Assembly: GCF_039544005.1 (NCBI RefSeq)
Contig: NZ_BAABKV010000001.1
Coordinates: 6,696,001-6,760,000 of the forward strand
Source of the DNA: Kitasatospora paranensis
GTDB lineage: Bacteria > Actinomycetota > Actinomycetes > Streptomycetales > Streptomycetaceae
Length of the DNA: 64,000 nt
Direction: 5' to 3'
The position numbers and the translations under genes are program-made. Each line of letters opens with the position of its first letter. The stretch's first letter is position 1. This document shows positions 44,419 through 53,227 of the stretch, piece after piece. Under the pieces are notes generated by a model. It was not told the origin of the DNA, made no database searches, and worked only from the letters and a program-made list of their open reading frames with translations.

Positions 44419-45264
44419 ATGCCGCCAGTGTCGATGTTGATCGTGAAGCTGCTTCTCGCGCCCGCGCTCGTGGTCGCCTCGTCCCTGGCCGGTCGGCGCT
44501 GGGGCCCCGCGCTGGCCGGCACCCTGGTCGCACTGCCGATCGTGGCCGGCCCCATCCTCGCCATCACCTGCCTGGAGCACGGCCGGGTGTTCGCCGCGCG
44601 GGCCGCGGCGGCCTCGCTGCTGGGCCTGGTCACGCTCGCCCTGTTCGCGGTCGTCTTCGCCCTGCTGGCCCGGGCGCCGCGCACCGGCCACTGGGCTGTC
44701 GCGCTGCCGCTGGCGTGGCTCGTCTGCCTGATCGCGGATCTCGCGCTGTCGCGGCTCCCGGTGCCGCCCGTCGTCGCGCTGTGCCTGTCCCTCGCCGCGA
44801 CGGTCGCCGGCGCGAAGGCCCTCGCCCGCACGCGGAGCGGATCGGCGGCCGGAGCGGCGGCCGGGGTGACCGGGTCGGCGGCCCGGCGGACCCCGTGGTG
44901 GGACCTGCCGGCGCGGGCCGCGGCCACGGCGTTGCTGGTCACCGCGGTGACCACGGCGGCGGCGCATCTCGGCCCCGACCTGACCGGTGTCCTCGCGCCC
45001 TTCCCGATCGGCACCAGCGTGGTCGCCGCCTTCGCGCTGGCCCAGGGCGGAGCAACGGTCGCCATGGCGACGCTGCGCGGCGTGCTGCTGGGCCTGTGGG
45101 GCTTCGCCGCCTTCTGCTTCCTCGTGGCCGAACTCGTCGAACCCCTCGGTGGTGGCCAGGCCTTCGGGGTCGCCGTCGTCTGCACCCTGGCCCTCCAGGT
45201 CACCGTCGGCCGCCTCCGGGCGGTGACCGCCGCCCGACGGGAGTTCGCCGCCTACGGCCGGTAG
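44419..45264 (+). CDS. Polytopic membrane protein with an internal duplication
   Basis: About 281 residues and eight to nine hydrophobic segments. The two halves look related: LAGTLVALPIVAGPILAITCLEHGR...LLGLVTLALF against LTGVLAPFPIGTSVVAAFALAQGG...LLGLWGFAAF, with a conserved Pro and Gly in the first helix-loop of each, as in small inverted- or tandem-repeat transporters. I cannot name a family. Start uncertain: ATG 44344 (TGATG overlap with the upstream stop, GGAGG before it), ATG 44419 and GTG 44428 are all in frame; the last two are close to the first helix. Its last 13 bp overlap the convergent substrate-binding protein gene. Confidence 0.6.
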   Translation: MPPVSMLIVKLLLAPALVVASSLAGRRWGPALAGTLVALPIVAGPILAITCLEHGRVFAARAAAASLLGLVTLALFAVVFALLARAPRTGHWAVALPLAWLVCLIADLALSRLPVPPVVALCLSLAATVAGAKALARTRSGSAAGAAAGVTGSAARRTPWWDLPARAAATALLVTAVTTAAAHLGPDLTGVLAPFPIGTSVVAAFALAQGGATVAMATLRGVLLGLWGFAAFCFLVAELVEPLGGGQAFGVAVVCTLALQVTVGRLRAVTAARREFAAYGR

Positions 45265-46611
45265 GGCAGTTGCGGCACCTCGAAGCAGGTGGTCGTCATG
45301 TCGGGCACCTGGGTCACCCAACCGCCGCGGCCGTCGTTCGCGGAGTCATCCCAGCGGGCCGCGTCCAGGCAGGCGCGGGTGGGGCCGCTCGGGCGCGGCG
45401 CGTGCGTGAACGCGGCGGGCAGCAGCAGCCCGTGCGCGTCGTACGGGGTGCCGCTGTTCATGAAGTGCTCCACGCAGGCCCGGGTCAGGTCGCTGCCGCA
45501 CGGGTCCATCGCGTCGGTCAGCCACTGGGCGCCGGCCCACCCCTCCAACTCCCAGGCGGAGAGCAGCCCCTGTCGCTCGGGGTAGTACCGGGCCATCGCG
45601 TTGCGGAAGGCCTGCACGGCCGGGTAGCGGACGTCCTCGTAGTTGCGGCTCGCCGAGGTGGCCCACAGCGCGTTCCGGCAGCCGGGGAGGCCCGGTAGTC
45701 GGTGCCCACCGTCGCCGTCCAGTTCTGCACGTTGGTGACCTTGGCCTTCAGTTTCACCCCGGCGGCGTCCAGGGCCTGGCAGAGCGCCGCGTTCCCGCGG
45801 GTGTCCATCGCGTCGAAGAGCAGTTCGCTGCCGTCGGCCTTCATCGCGGCCGCCACGGCCTGGAAGCCGGGCACCGCGAGGTCGACGGTCTGGGTGAGCA
45901 CCCGGTACCCCTCGGCCCGCAGGCCGTCCGCGATCTGCCGGGCGTAGCGCGCCGAGTCGGCCTGGTCGTAGGAGACCACGGCGGCGCTGCGCGCGCCGAG
46001 CCGCTCCTTGAAGAAGCGGTACACCTCGGTGCTCTGGTACAGCGTGCCGTCCCAGCCCACCGCGCGGCCGTCGCGCGGGGCGCTGCTGCCGTAGATGCCG
46101 TACAGGTGGGGCCAGCGCTCGTACTCGGTGCCGATCGGCTGGCCGCCGACGTCCGGGACCCCTTGGAGCTGACGTAGGGGGCGCCCGCGTAGTCCAGCAC
46201 GCTGCCCGAGACCAGGGCGAACACCTGCTCGCGGTCGATCAGCCGGTGCACGCAGTCCTGGTTCCCGATGCCGCTGCCACCGTCGTCGCAGGTCACCACC
46301 TGGACGCTGCGGCCGTGCAGCCCGCCGGCGTCGTTCAGCGCCCGGAAGAACGCCAGTGCGCCGTACCGCGGCCCGGCGAAGGTCTCCGACCCGACCGGGC
46401 TGGTCAGCGACGTGATGACGCCGACCTTGATGCTGCCGCGGGTCACGCCGGTGTCGGCGGCCCCGCCGCTGCCCGCGGCGGCGGGGCCGCCGAACGCGCT
46501 CGGCGGCAGCCGGGTGCCGCAGCCCGCGACGGTCAGCAGCAGCGCGGCGCCGAGGGCGGCCCCGGCGCGGCGTGCGCGCCGGGCCGCCCGTGCCGGCCCG
46601 GTCAGCTGCAT
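45252..46611 (-). CDS. HAAT-type ABC transporter substrate-binding lipoprotein (two one-base frame breaks)
   Basis: A type 1 periplasmic-binding protein of the branched-chain amino acid/amide family, about 453 residues. Lipobox TVAGC after a basic signal region; then IKVGVITSLTSPVG, FFRALNDAGGLHGR, LVSGSVLDYAGAPYV, DSARYARQIADGLRAEGYRV and the C-terminal MARYYPERQGLLSAWELEGW. Frame breaks near 46160 and 45690 each need one base. Several extra Cys pairs (CDDGGSGIGNQDC; DPCGSDLTRAC) suggest disulfides outside the cell. It overlaps the upstream lipoprotein gene by 10 bp. Ligand unknown; the transporter subunits are encoded divergently at 47927-51349. Confidence 0.8.
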
Positions 46612-47201
46612 CCCGGTACGGCGCTGCTGCCGGCCTGGGCGACCAGCCCGCACAGGGTGCTCGTGGAGACCTTCCACGTCCCGCCGTCGAGCACGGCCTG
46701 GCCGGTGGCCGAGGGCTCGACCACGTTGCCCTGCAGGGAGAGCGTGTAGGTGACGGTGGCGGTGGTCGGGGAGGTGAACTCGACGCCCTTCACCTCGGCC
46801 TTGACCTGGCCGACCCGCGGGTCGGCGGCGAAGCCCTGCAGGGCCGGTGACAGTGCCTGGCCGTTCTGCAGCAGCGCCGCCTTGTCCTGGATGGAGGTCG
46901 CCGGGTCGAAGAACTTCTGCCAGTTCGTCGTGATCTCCGCCTTCGCGGCGGCCGGGTCGGCAGGGGCGCTGCCGCTCGGTGACGCCGGGGCGGCACTCGA
47001 CGCCGGGGCCGAGGCCGACGGCGAGGAGGAGGACGACGACGAGGACGAACTGCACGCCGCCGCCAGGACCAGGGCGGCGAGCACCGCACCGATCCGGGCG
47101 GCGGTGCCCGCCCGTGCCCGGTACCGCACCGGCGGGCGCCCGTCCGGGTGCCGGTCGGCCGCCTGCGTGGACTCGCTCTGGGTGGTCTGCATCTCGCTCA
47201 C
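46602..47201 (-). CDS. Lipoprotein resembling mycobacterial antigen MTB12
   Basis: A 199-residue protein with a hydrophobic segment (IGAVLAALVLAAAC) ending in a lipobox Cys followed by ten Ser and a Pro/Ala/Ser linker. The folded part (KAEITTNWQKFFDPATSIQDKAALLQ..., then VEFTSPTTATVTYTL and GTWKVSTSTLCGLV) has the pattern of the low-molecular-weight antigen MTB12/CFP-2 family, an NTF2-like fold. Its N-terminal 36 residues before the helix make it look membrane-anchored first. It is coupled to the ABC substrate-binding lipoprotein by a 10-bp overlap and may assist ligand capture. Family call moderate; role inferred. Confidence 0.65.
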   Translation of the reverse strand: MSEMQTTQSESTQAADRHPDGRPPVRYRARAGTAARIGAVLAALVLAAACSSSSSSSSSSPSASAPASSAAPASPSGSAPADPAAAKAEITTNWQKFFDPATSIQDKAALLQNGQALSPALQGFAADPRVGQVKAEVKGVEFTSPTTATVTYTLSLQGNVVEPSATGQAVLDGGTWKVSTSTLCGLVAQAGSSAVPGCS

Positions 47202-47396
47202 CGCGTTCTCCTCCGACCGGAGGGCCGGCCCTCCCGCTGTCGGGCCCGGTCACTCGTCCCGAAACCGCTCTGTGTCCATGCTGCGACGCCGTGCGCCGCA
47301 CGTCACACTGTGAAGGCCGATCAGCGGACGAATCACCGTCAAACCGAACGAAACGGTCGGCGGCGGCGCTGGACAGGAGAAGGCGGGGACATCGCG
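47202..47396. promoter_or_regulatory. Divergent promoter region of the ABC transporter locus
   Basis: A 195-bp gap between the divergent lipoprotein and membrane-protein genes. An 11-bp palindrome TCACA-C-TGTGA at 47303-47313 is the clearest feature and could bind a GntR- or CRP-like regulator. The right part is A-rich for this genome (CAAACCGAACGAAACGG near 47339-47356). No firm -10/-35 pair. Confidence 0.3.
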
Positions 47397-47930
47397 ATGA
47401 ACCGGCTGCCCAGGCCGAGTGCCTCGGGCCTGCTCCGCGCCCTGCGCGAGTGGCCCGGCTGGTTCACGCTCGCGGGCGGCGCCGTGCTCTGCGTCCTCGG
47501 CTGGTACGGCGTGTCGGGGGAGAGCCAGGCCGCCCGTCAGCTGCCGTACCTGGCCTCGGCGACCGCACCGGGGGCGGCCCTGATCGTCGCCGGTGCGGTG
47601 CTGATCGCCGGTCGCCCGGGCCGGGGTGCCGGCGGCGCGCCGGCCGACCGCCGGCTGGACCAGCTGTACGCGCTGCTGGTCACCGAGGCGCCGGCCGCGG
47701 AGCCCGGCCGGGTCGCGGCCGGGCCTCCGGTCGGCCTGCCGGACGGCACGCTCTACCACCGGCCGGACTGCCCGCTGGCGGCGGGCAAGCCCGGTGCCGC
47801 ACCGGTCGACGCGGCGGCCGTCCGGGCGCGCGGGCTGGCTCCCTGCCCCGTCTGCGACCCGGAGCCGCCCGCCGGAGCGGGCCCGCCGCCGGCCGCCGGG
47901 CCCACGCCGGCCCCAGGCCCGGGGCCGTGA
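47397..47930 (+). CDS. Membrane protein with a C-terminal His/Cys metal-binding motif
   Basis: A 177-residue protein: two hydrophobic helices (WFTLAGGAVLCVLGWYGV; ATAPGAALIVAGAVLIAG), a short linker and a motif LYHRPDCPL...GLAPCPVCDP that has the His-Cys...Cys-x-x-Cys spacing of small zinc-binding units (seen at the ends of Ada-like and nuclease-linked domains). The tail is Pro/Gly/Ala-rich. First gene of the ABC transporter operon; its stop overlaps the GTG of the permease gene. It may be an accessory or sensing subunit; function unknown. Confidence 0.65.
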   Translation: MNRLPRPSASGLLRALREWPGWFTLAGGAVLCVLGWYGVSGESQAARQLPYLASATAPGAALIVAGAVLIAGRPGRGAGGAPADRRLDQLYALLVTEAPAAEPGRVAAGPPVGLPDGTLYHRPDCPLAAGKPGAAPVDAAAVRARGLAPCPVCDPEPPAGAGPPPAAGPTPAPGPGP

Positions 47931-49897
47931 CCGGCGCCGCCGGCCTGACCGCCGACCTTGCGCTGGCCGGGCTGTCGGTCGGCAGCGCGGCGGCGCTCAG
48001 CGGTGTCGGCCTGGTCGTCACCCACCGCGCCACCGGCGTGCTCAACCTCGCCCAGGGCGCCCAGGCGATGGCCGTGGCCTACCTGCTGCGCGAGCTCGTC
48101 GTGGTGGACGGCTGGCCGCTGTGGGCGGCAGCCGTCTGCTGCCTGCTGGTCGTCGCGCCCGCCTTCGGGGTGCTGCTGGACCGCGCGGTGTTCCGCCCGC
48201 TGCGGCGCCGGGGTGCCGGGGCCGGCGAGACCATGGTCGCCGGCATCGGCGTGTTCGTGCTGCTGATCGGGGCCGTCGTGCTGCTGCTGGGCAGCGAGCC
48301 GCACGGCGACGCCCCCGCCCTGGTGCCCGCCGACCGGCTCGCCGACCTCGGCGGGCACGTGCTGCGGCTGGACACCGCGGTGCAGCTGGCCAGCGTCCTG
48401 CTGCTGGCCGGCGCGGTCGGCGCGGTCACCCGGTACACCCCGTTCGGCGCCGGGCTGCGCGCCGTCGTCGACAACCCCGCCCTGGCCGCCCTGTCCGGCA
48501 TCGACGCCGACCGGGTCTCGGCCGCCGGCTGGGCCTTCGGCTCGTTCACGGCCGGTCTGGTGGGCGTGCTGCTCGCACCCTTCCTGCTCCTCGACCCGTA
48601 CGGGCTGCCGCTGCTGGTGATGGCGACCATGGCGGTCGCCGTCGCGGCCCGGCTGCGCAGCCTGCCGGTGGCGGTGGCGACCGGGCTGGCGCTCGGCGTC
48701 GCCCAGAGCGAGCTCACCCGGTTCCGCCCGGCCGGGCAGCTGCTGCCGCTGGTGCAGGCCGTGCAGGCCAACCTGTTCACGGTGGCGCTGCTGGTCGCCG
48801 CGCTGCTGCCGTGGCGCCCGGCGCCGCCCGACACCGGGCTGGCCGCCGCGGGCGGACCACCGGGCGCGCGCGGCTCCACGGCGGTGCGCGCGCTGTGCGC
48901 GGTGCTCCTGCTGCTGCCGTTCGGCTTCCGCAGCGACGACCTGCGGCACGCCCTGACGGTGCCCGCCCTGGCCTTGGTGCTGCTCTCGGTGGTCGTGGTC
49001 ACCGGGTACGGCGGGCAGGTCTCGTTGGGCCAGGCGGGGTACGCGGGGCTCGGCGGCCTCGGTACCGCGCTGCTGATGTCGGGGCGGATCCCGGGCCTGC
49101 CCGCGCTGCCCGCCGCCCCCGCGCTGCTGCTCGCCGTCGCCGCCACCGTGCCGCTGGGCCTGCTCACCGGCGGTCCGGCGATCCGCCGCCGCGGGCTGGC
49201 GCTCGCCCTGGTGACGTTCGCGGTCGGCACGGCGCTGAGCCGGCTGGTCTTCGAACAGCCCTACGCGACGGACGGCCTGGCGGTCGACCGGCCCGCGTTC
49301 CTGGCCGGTGACGGCGCCTTCTACGCCGCGGAGCTCGTCCTGCTGGGGCTCGGGCTGCTGCTCGTCCGCAACCTGCACCGCGGCATCCTGGGCCGCTCGC
49401 TCACCGCGATGCGCGACCACCAGGCGGGGGCGTCGGCCGCCGGGGTCGACGTGCCCCGGCTCAAACTGCTGGTCTTCATGGCCGGGGCGGGCCTGGCGGC
49501 GCTCGGCGGCGGCCTGCTGACGCTCGGCGGACGGGCGTTCTCGGCGGACGCCTTCGATCCCGTCCAGGGCCTGCTCTGGTTCGCCACCGTGGTCGTGGCG
49601 GGGGCGGACAGCGCGGCGGGCGCGGTGCTCGCCGCCGCGCTGCTGGTCGGCCTGGACAGCGGGACGGCGGCGGGCGTCTCCGCCGTGGTGGTCGGCGCCC
49701 TGGCCACCGGGATCGGCCGGATCCCGGGCGGCCTGGCCGGTGGCGTTCGGCGGCTGACCGGCCGTCCGGCCGCCGGGCCCCGGCTGACCCCGCTCGGCGA
49801 GCGGGTGCGCCGCGGCCTCGCGGCGGGCGGGGCGCACGGCACGCAGTCGACCAGTCGTCATGTCGACAGTGCGGCAGGCTCGGAGCCGCCCTCGTGA
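47927..49897 (+). CDS. Fused HAAT-family ABC permease (LivH-LivM type)
   Basis: A 656-residue permease formed by two membrane domains. The LivH-like half (residues 1-300) has GLVVTHRATGVLNLAQGAQAM, TRYTPFGAGLRAVVDNP and ALSGIDADRVSAAGWAFGS. The LivM-like half (from about 325) has VVVVTGYGGQVSLGQAGYAGLGG, YATDGLAVDRPAF, GRSLTAMRDHQAGASAAGVDV and the KLLVFMAGAGLAALGGGLL loop. The EAA-like loops for the two ATPases are present in each half. GTG start overlaps the upstream stop; its own stop overlaps the ATPase start. It presumably imports the ligand bound by the divergent lipoprotein. Confidence 0.9.
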   Translation: MTGAAGLTADLALAGLSVGSAAALSGVGLVVTHRATGVLNLAQGAQAMAVAYLLRELVVVDGWPLWAAAVCCLLVVAPAFGVLLDRAVFRPLRRRGAGAGETMVAGIGVFVLLIGAVVLLLGSEPHGDAPALVPADRLADLGGHVLRLDTAVQLASVLLLAGAVGAVTRYTPFGAGLRAVVDNPALAALSGIDADRVSAAGWAFGSFTAGLVGVLLAPFLLLDPYGLPLLVMATMAVAVAARLRSLPVAVATGLALGVAQSELTRFRPAGQLLPLVQAVQANLFTVALLVAALLPWRPAPPDTGLAAAGGPPGARGSTAVRALCAVLLLLPFGFRSDDLRHALTVPALALVLLSVVVVTGYGGQVSLGQAGYAGLGGLGTALLMSGRIPGLPALPAAPALLLAVAATVPLGLLTGGPAIRRRGLALALVTFAVGTALSRLVFEQPYATDGLAVDRPAFLAGDGAFYAAELVLLGLGLLLVRNLHRGILGRSLTAMRDHQAGASAAGVDVPRLKLLVFMAGAGLAALGGGLLTLGGRAFSADAFDPVQGLLWFATVVVAGADSAAGAVLAAALLVGLDSGTAAGVSAVVVGALATGIGRIPGGLAGGVRRLTGRPAAGPRLTPLGERVRRGLAAGGAHGTQSTSRHVDSAAGSEPPS

Positions 49898-50642
49898 GCG
49901 CCGGTCTGACCGCCCGCGGGCTCGTCCGGCGCTTCGGCGGGATCGCCGCGGTGGACGGCGTCGACCTGGCCGTGCCGCCGGGCCGGATCACCGCGCTGGT
50001 CGGCCCGAACGGCGCCGGCAAGAGCACCCTGTTCGACTGCCTCAGCGGCGCCGCCCGGCCGGACACCGGCCGGGTCCTGCTGGCCGGCCGGGACGTCACC
50101 CGGCTGCCGGACCACGCCAGGGCCGGGCTCGGCCTGACCAGGACCTTCCAGCAGATCGCCGTCTTCCCCGGGCTGACGGTCGGCCAGAACGTCCGGATCG
50201 GCGCCGACCCCGGCCGCCGCGGCACCGTCCGCGGGCTGCTCGGCCTGCCCGCCCCGGGCCGGGCCGCGAGCCGCGCGGCCGCCGACCGGGCGCTGCGGCT
50301 GTTCGGGCTGGAGGCCGTCCGGGACTGGCCCGCGGACCGGCTGCCCACCGGCGCCCTGCGCATGCTGGAACTCGCCCGGGCGCTCGCCGCCGCCCCCGGG
50401 TCCTGCTGCTGGACGAGCCCGCGGCCGGGCTCGACCTGGCCCAGACCGAGCGGCTGGCCGCGGTGCTGCGGGCGCTGGCCGCCGACGGCATGGCACTGCT
50501 GCTGGTGGAGCACGACGTCCAGCTGGTCGGCGCGCTGGCCGACGCGGTGTACGTGATGGCGGACGGGCGGATCCTGGCCCGCGGACCGACGGCCGCCGTC
50601 CTCGCCGACCGCCGGGTCAGGGCAGCCTGGGGCGGATCGTGA
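49894..50642 (+). CDS. HAAT ABC transporter ATPase, LivG type (one-base frame break)
   Basis: Nucleotide-binding subunit of about 249 residues: Walker A GPNGAGKST, Q-loop FQQIAVFPGLTVGQN, a signature-like LPTGALRMLELARALA (the usual LSGG is replaced by PTGA), and, after one base restored in the C run near 50397, Walker B VLLLDEPAAGLD and the LVEHDV switch. Loss of the LSGG motif is unusual but the flanking R-LELARAL is typical for LivG. GTG and stop overlap both neighbours by 4 bp. Confidence 0.88.
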
Positions 50643-51349
50643 CCGTCGCCGCCGAGCTGATCGGCGTCCGTGTCCGGTACGGCCTGCTGGAGGCGCTGCA
50701 CGGGGTCGACCTGGCCTTCCCGGCGGGCCGGGTGACCGTCCTGCTCGGCCGCAACGGCTCCGGCCGCACCACCGTGCTGCGCACCCTGGCCGGTGAGCTC
50801 CGGCCGTCCGCCGGCCGGGTCACCTGGCGCGGACGGGACGTCACCGCCCTGGGCGGCCACCGCCGGGCCCGCCTGGGCGTCGCCCTGGTCCCCTCCGAGC
50901 AGGCGGTGTTCGGTGCGCTGACCGTCGCCGAGAACCTCGCCGCCGGGCTCGGCCGCGGCGCGGACGAGCGGGAGTGGCGGACGTACCTGCCCGAGCTGGG
51001 TCCGCTGCTGGAACGCCGGGCCGGCACCCTCTCCGGCGGTCAGCAGCAGATGGTCGCGCTCGGCCGCGGGCTCGCGGCCCGGCCGGAGCTGCTGCTGCTC
51101 GACGAGCCGGACCGCGGCCTCGCCCCGGCCGTGGCCGCCCGGATCCACGCCCGGCTGCTGGCCGCGGCGGCGACCGGCGGCCCGGCCGTCGTGCTGTCCG
51201 CCGGGTCGCTGCCGCCGACGCTGGCCGGCGCCGCCGTGGTGTACGTGCTGCGCCGGGGGCGGGTGGCGTTCGCCGGGGAGCCGGCCGAGTTCGCCGGGAC
51301 GGCCGGCCCGGCCGCAGCCGACGCACCCGGCGGGCCGGTCACGGGGTGA
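50639..51349 (+). CDS. HAAT ABC transporter ATPase, LivF type, with altered Walker A
   Basis: A 236-residue ATPase that pairs with the LivG-like subunit. Signature LSGGQQQMVALGRGLA and Walker B LLLLDEPDRGL are normal, but Walker A reads GRNGSGRTT, with Arg in place of the invariant Lys, which normally binds the ATP phosphates. The final switch region (AVVLSAGSLP) also lacks the expected His/Gln. Each change suggests weakened hydrolysis, so this may be the degenerate half of an asymmetric ATPase pair, the LivG subunit having normal Walker A but a changed signature. The C-terminal 11 bp overlap the convergent alkylsulfatase. Confidence 0.88.
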   Translation: MTVAAELIGVRVRYGLLEALHGVDLAFPAGRVTVLLGRNGSGRTTVLRTLAGELRPSAGRVTWRGRDVTALGGHRRARLGVALVPSEQAVFGALTVAENLAAGLGRGADEREWRTYLPELGPLLERRAGTLSGGQQQMVALGRGLAARPELLLLDEPDRGLAPAVAARIHARLLAAAATGGPAVVLSAGSLPPTLAGAAVVYVLRRGRVAFAGEPAEFAGTAGPAAADAPGGPVTG

Positions 51350-53159
51350 CGACGGCGAATCCCGGGTCGGGGTCGTCGAGCAGCCCGACCAGCCGCGGCA
51401 GGTTGCCGGGGTCACCGCCGACCGTGACCCCGCTCGGAGAGCCGCCGGCGAGCAGTCCGATCAGCTGCGGCCGGGTGAGGGTCAGCGTGGTGTCGGCCGG
51501 GCCCGGGTGCGGCTCGCCGGCGGGGGCCGACCGGTGGGTGAGCGCGCCGTTGGAGAGGGTGAGCCGCCAGATCCGGTCCTCGTCGGTCAGGTGCCAGTCC
51601 ATGGTGAGCCGGGTGTCCCAGGCGCGCGGCCCGTCGATCCGGATCGCCAGCGAGTCGATCAGCTGGTCGACGGTGAGCGCCGCGGTCATCTCGGGGTTGG
51701 CGGTGTCCACCGCCACCTCGGCGTGGGTCCCGCGCAGTTCCATCGCGGCGGTCAGGTAGAAGTTCCGCCAGGTGCCGTTCTCCGCGCCGTGCCCGAGCCG
51801 GTCGTAGACGGCGGCCAGCGCCGCCTTCGCGTCGGCGTCGTCCGGGTCGGCGAAGACGAGGTGGTTGAGCAGGGTGGCCGCGAAGCGCAGGTCGCCGTCC
51901 TCGGCGTAGCCCAGCGCCTTGACCAGGGCGGCGTCCCGGCCGCCGGCGAGGTCGACGTAGCGGGTGGCGAGCGCGGTGGGCGGGTGCTCCCACAGGTGGG
52001 CGGGGTTGCCGTCGAACCAGCCCAGGTACCGCTGGTAGACGGCCTTCACGTTGTGGCTGACCGAGCCGTAGTAGCCGCGGGCGGCCCAGGTCCGCTCCAG
52101 GGCGGGCGGCAGGGCGAACTGTTCGGCGATCTCGGGGCCGGTGAGGCCCTGGTTGAGCAGCCGCAGCGTCTGGTCGTGCAGGTAGGCGTACAGGTCGCGC
52201 TGGCCGGTGAGGAAGTCGTGGATCTCCGCGGCGCCCCAGGTCGGCCAGTGGTGCGAGGCGAAGGCGACGTCGGCCTGGCCGCCGAACAGGACCGTCGTCT
52301 CGTCCAGGTAGTGCGCCCAGATCCGCGGGTCGCGGACCTCGGCGCCGCGCAGCGTCAGGATGTTGTGCAGGGTGTGGGTGGCGTTCTCCGCCATGCACAG
52401 TGCCCGCCGGTCGGGGAGCAGGAAGTTCATCTCCGCCGGCGCCTCGGTGCCCGGGGTGAGCTGGAAGACCATCCGCACACCGTCGACGGTCTCCTCCTGC
52501 CCGGTGCGGGTGATGTCGAGGGTCGGCGGCACCAGGCTGATCGTGCCGGTGGAGGTGGTGGTGCCCAGCCCGCAGCCGATCTGGCCCGCCGGGCCCTTGG
52601 GCAGTGCGGAGCCGTACATGTAGACCGCACGGCGCGTCATGGCCGCGCCGGCGTAGACGTTCTCGCTGACCGCGTGCGCGAGGAAGCCGGTGGGCGCGAG
52701 CACCGGGACGGGCGCGGAGCCGTGCGGGACGATCGCCCGGGAGCCGCCGAAGTGGTCGCCGTGCGAGTGCGTGTAGACCATGGCGGTGACCGGGCGGGGC
52801 CCGCGGTGCTCACGGTAGAGGGCGAGCGCGGCCGCGGCGGTCTCGACGGAGATCAGCGGGTCGACCACGACGACGCCGGTGTCGCCCTCGATCAGCGTCA
52901 TGTTGGACAGGTCCATCCCGCGGACCTGGAAGATGCCGTCGGCGACCTCGTACAGCCCGTGCCGGGCGCAGAGCCGGCTCTGCCGCCACAGACCGGGGTG
53001 CGCGGTCGGCGGGCACTCCTCGGCGAGGAAGCCGTAGGCGGCGGCGTCCCACACCGGCGCGCCGTCGGCGCCGGTCACCGGCCCCGCCGGGGCGCCCGCG
53101 ACGAAGCCGCGGTCCGCGTTGTCGAAGTCCCGGGTGTCCTCGAAGGGCAGTTCGGTCAT
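51339..53159 (-). CDS. Linear alkylsulfatase, SdsA1/BDS1 metallo-beta-lactamase family
   Basis: A 606-residue type III sulfatase. The di-zinc site is visible as THSHGDHFGG near residues 131-140, with AEMNFLLPDRRALCMAENATHTLHN supplying further ligands. The middle segment (YYGSVSHNVKAVYQRYLGWFDGNPAHL) is the dimerisation domain and the end (WHLTDEDRIWRLTLSNGALTH) the SCP2-like domain. It releases sulfate from alkyl sulfates such as SDS, giving an alcohol for fatty-acid metabolism. No signal peptide, unlike the secreted Pseudomonas enzyme. It overlaps the end of the ATPase gene by 11 bp; no obvious operon partner. Confidence 0.9.
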   Translation of the reverse strand: MTELPFEDTRDFDNADRGFVAGAPAGPVTGADGAPVWDAAAYGFLAEECPPTAHPGLWRQSRLCARHGLYEVADGIFQVRGMDLSNMTLIEGDTGVVVVDPLISVETAAAALALYREHRGPRPVTAMVYTHSHGDHFGGSRAIVPHGSAPVPVLAPTGFLAHAVSENVYAGAAMTRRAVYMYGSALPKGPAGQIGCGLGTTTSTGTISLVPPTLDITRTGQEETVDGVRMVFQLTPGTEAPAEMNFLLPDRRALCMAENATHTLHNILTLRGAEVRDPRIWAHYLDETTVLFGGQADVAFASHHWPTWGAAEIHDFLTGQRDLYAYLHDQTLRLLNQGLTGPEIAEQFALPPALERTWAARGYYGSVSHNVKAVYQRYLGWFDGNPAHLWEHPPTALATRYVDLAGGRDAALVKALGYAEDGDLRFAATLLNHLVFADPDDADAKAALAAVYDRLGHGAENGTWRNFYLTAAMELRGTHAEVAVDTANPEMTAALTVDQLIDSLAIRIDGPRAWDTRLTMDWHLTDEDRIWRLTLSNGALTHRSAPAGEPHPGPADTTLTLTRPQLIGLLAGGSPSGVTVGGDPGNLPRLVGLLDDPDPGFAVVTP

Positions 53160-53227
53160 ATCGGCACGATAAGCGGAACCCGGGCATTCCGGGCGTTCGG
53201 TGCACCCGCCCGGCCCCCTCCCGGGCC

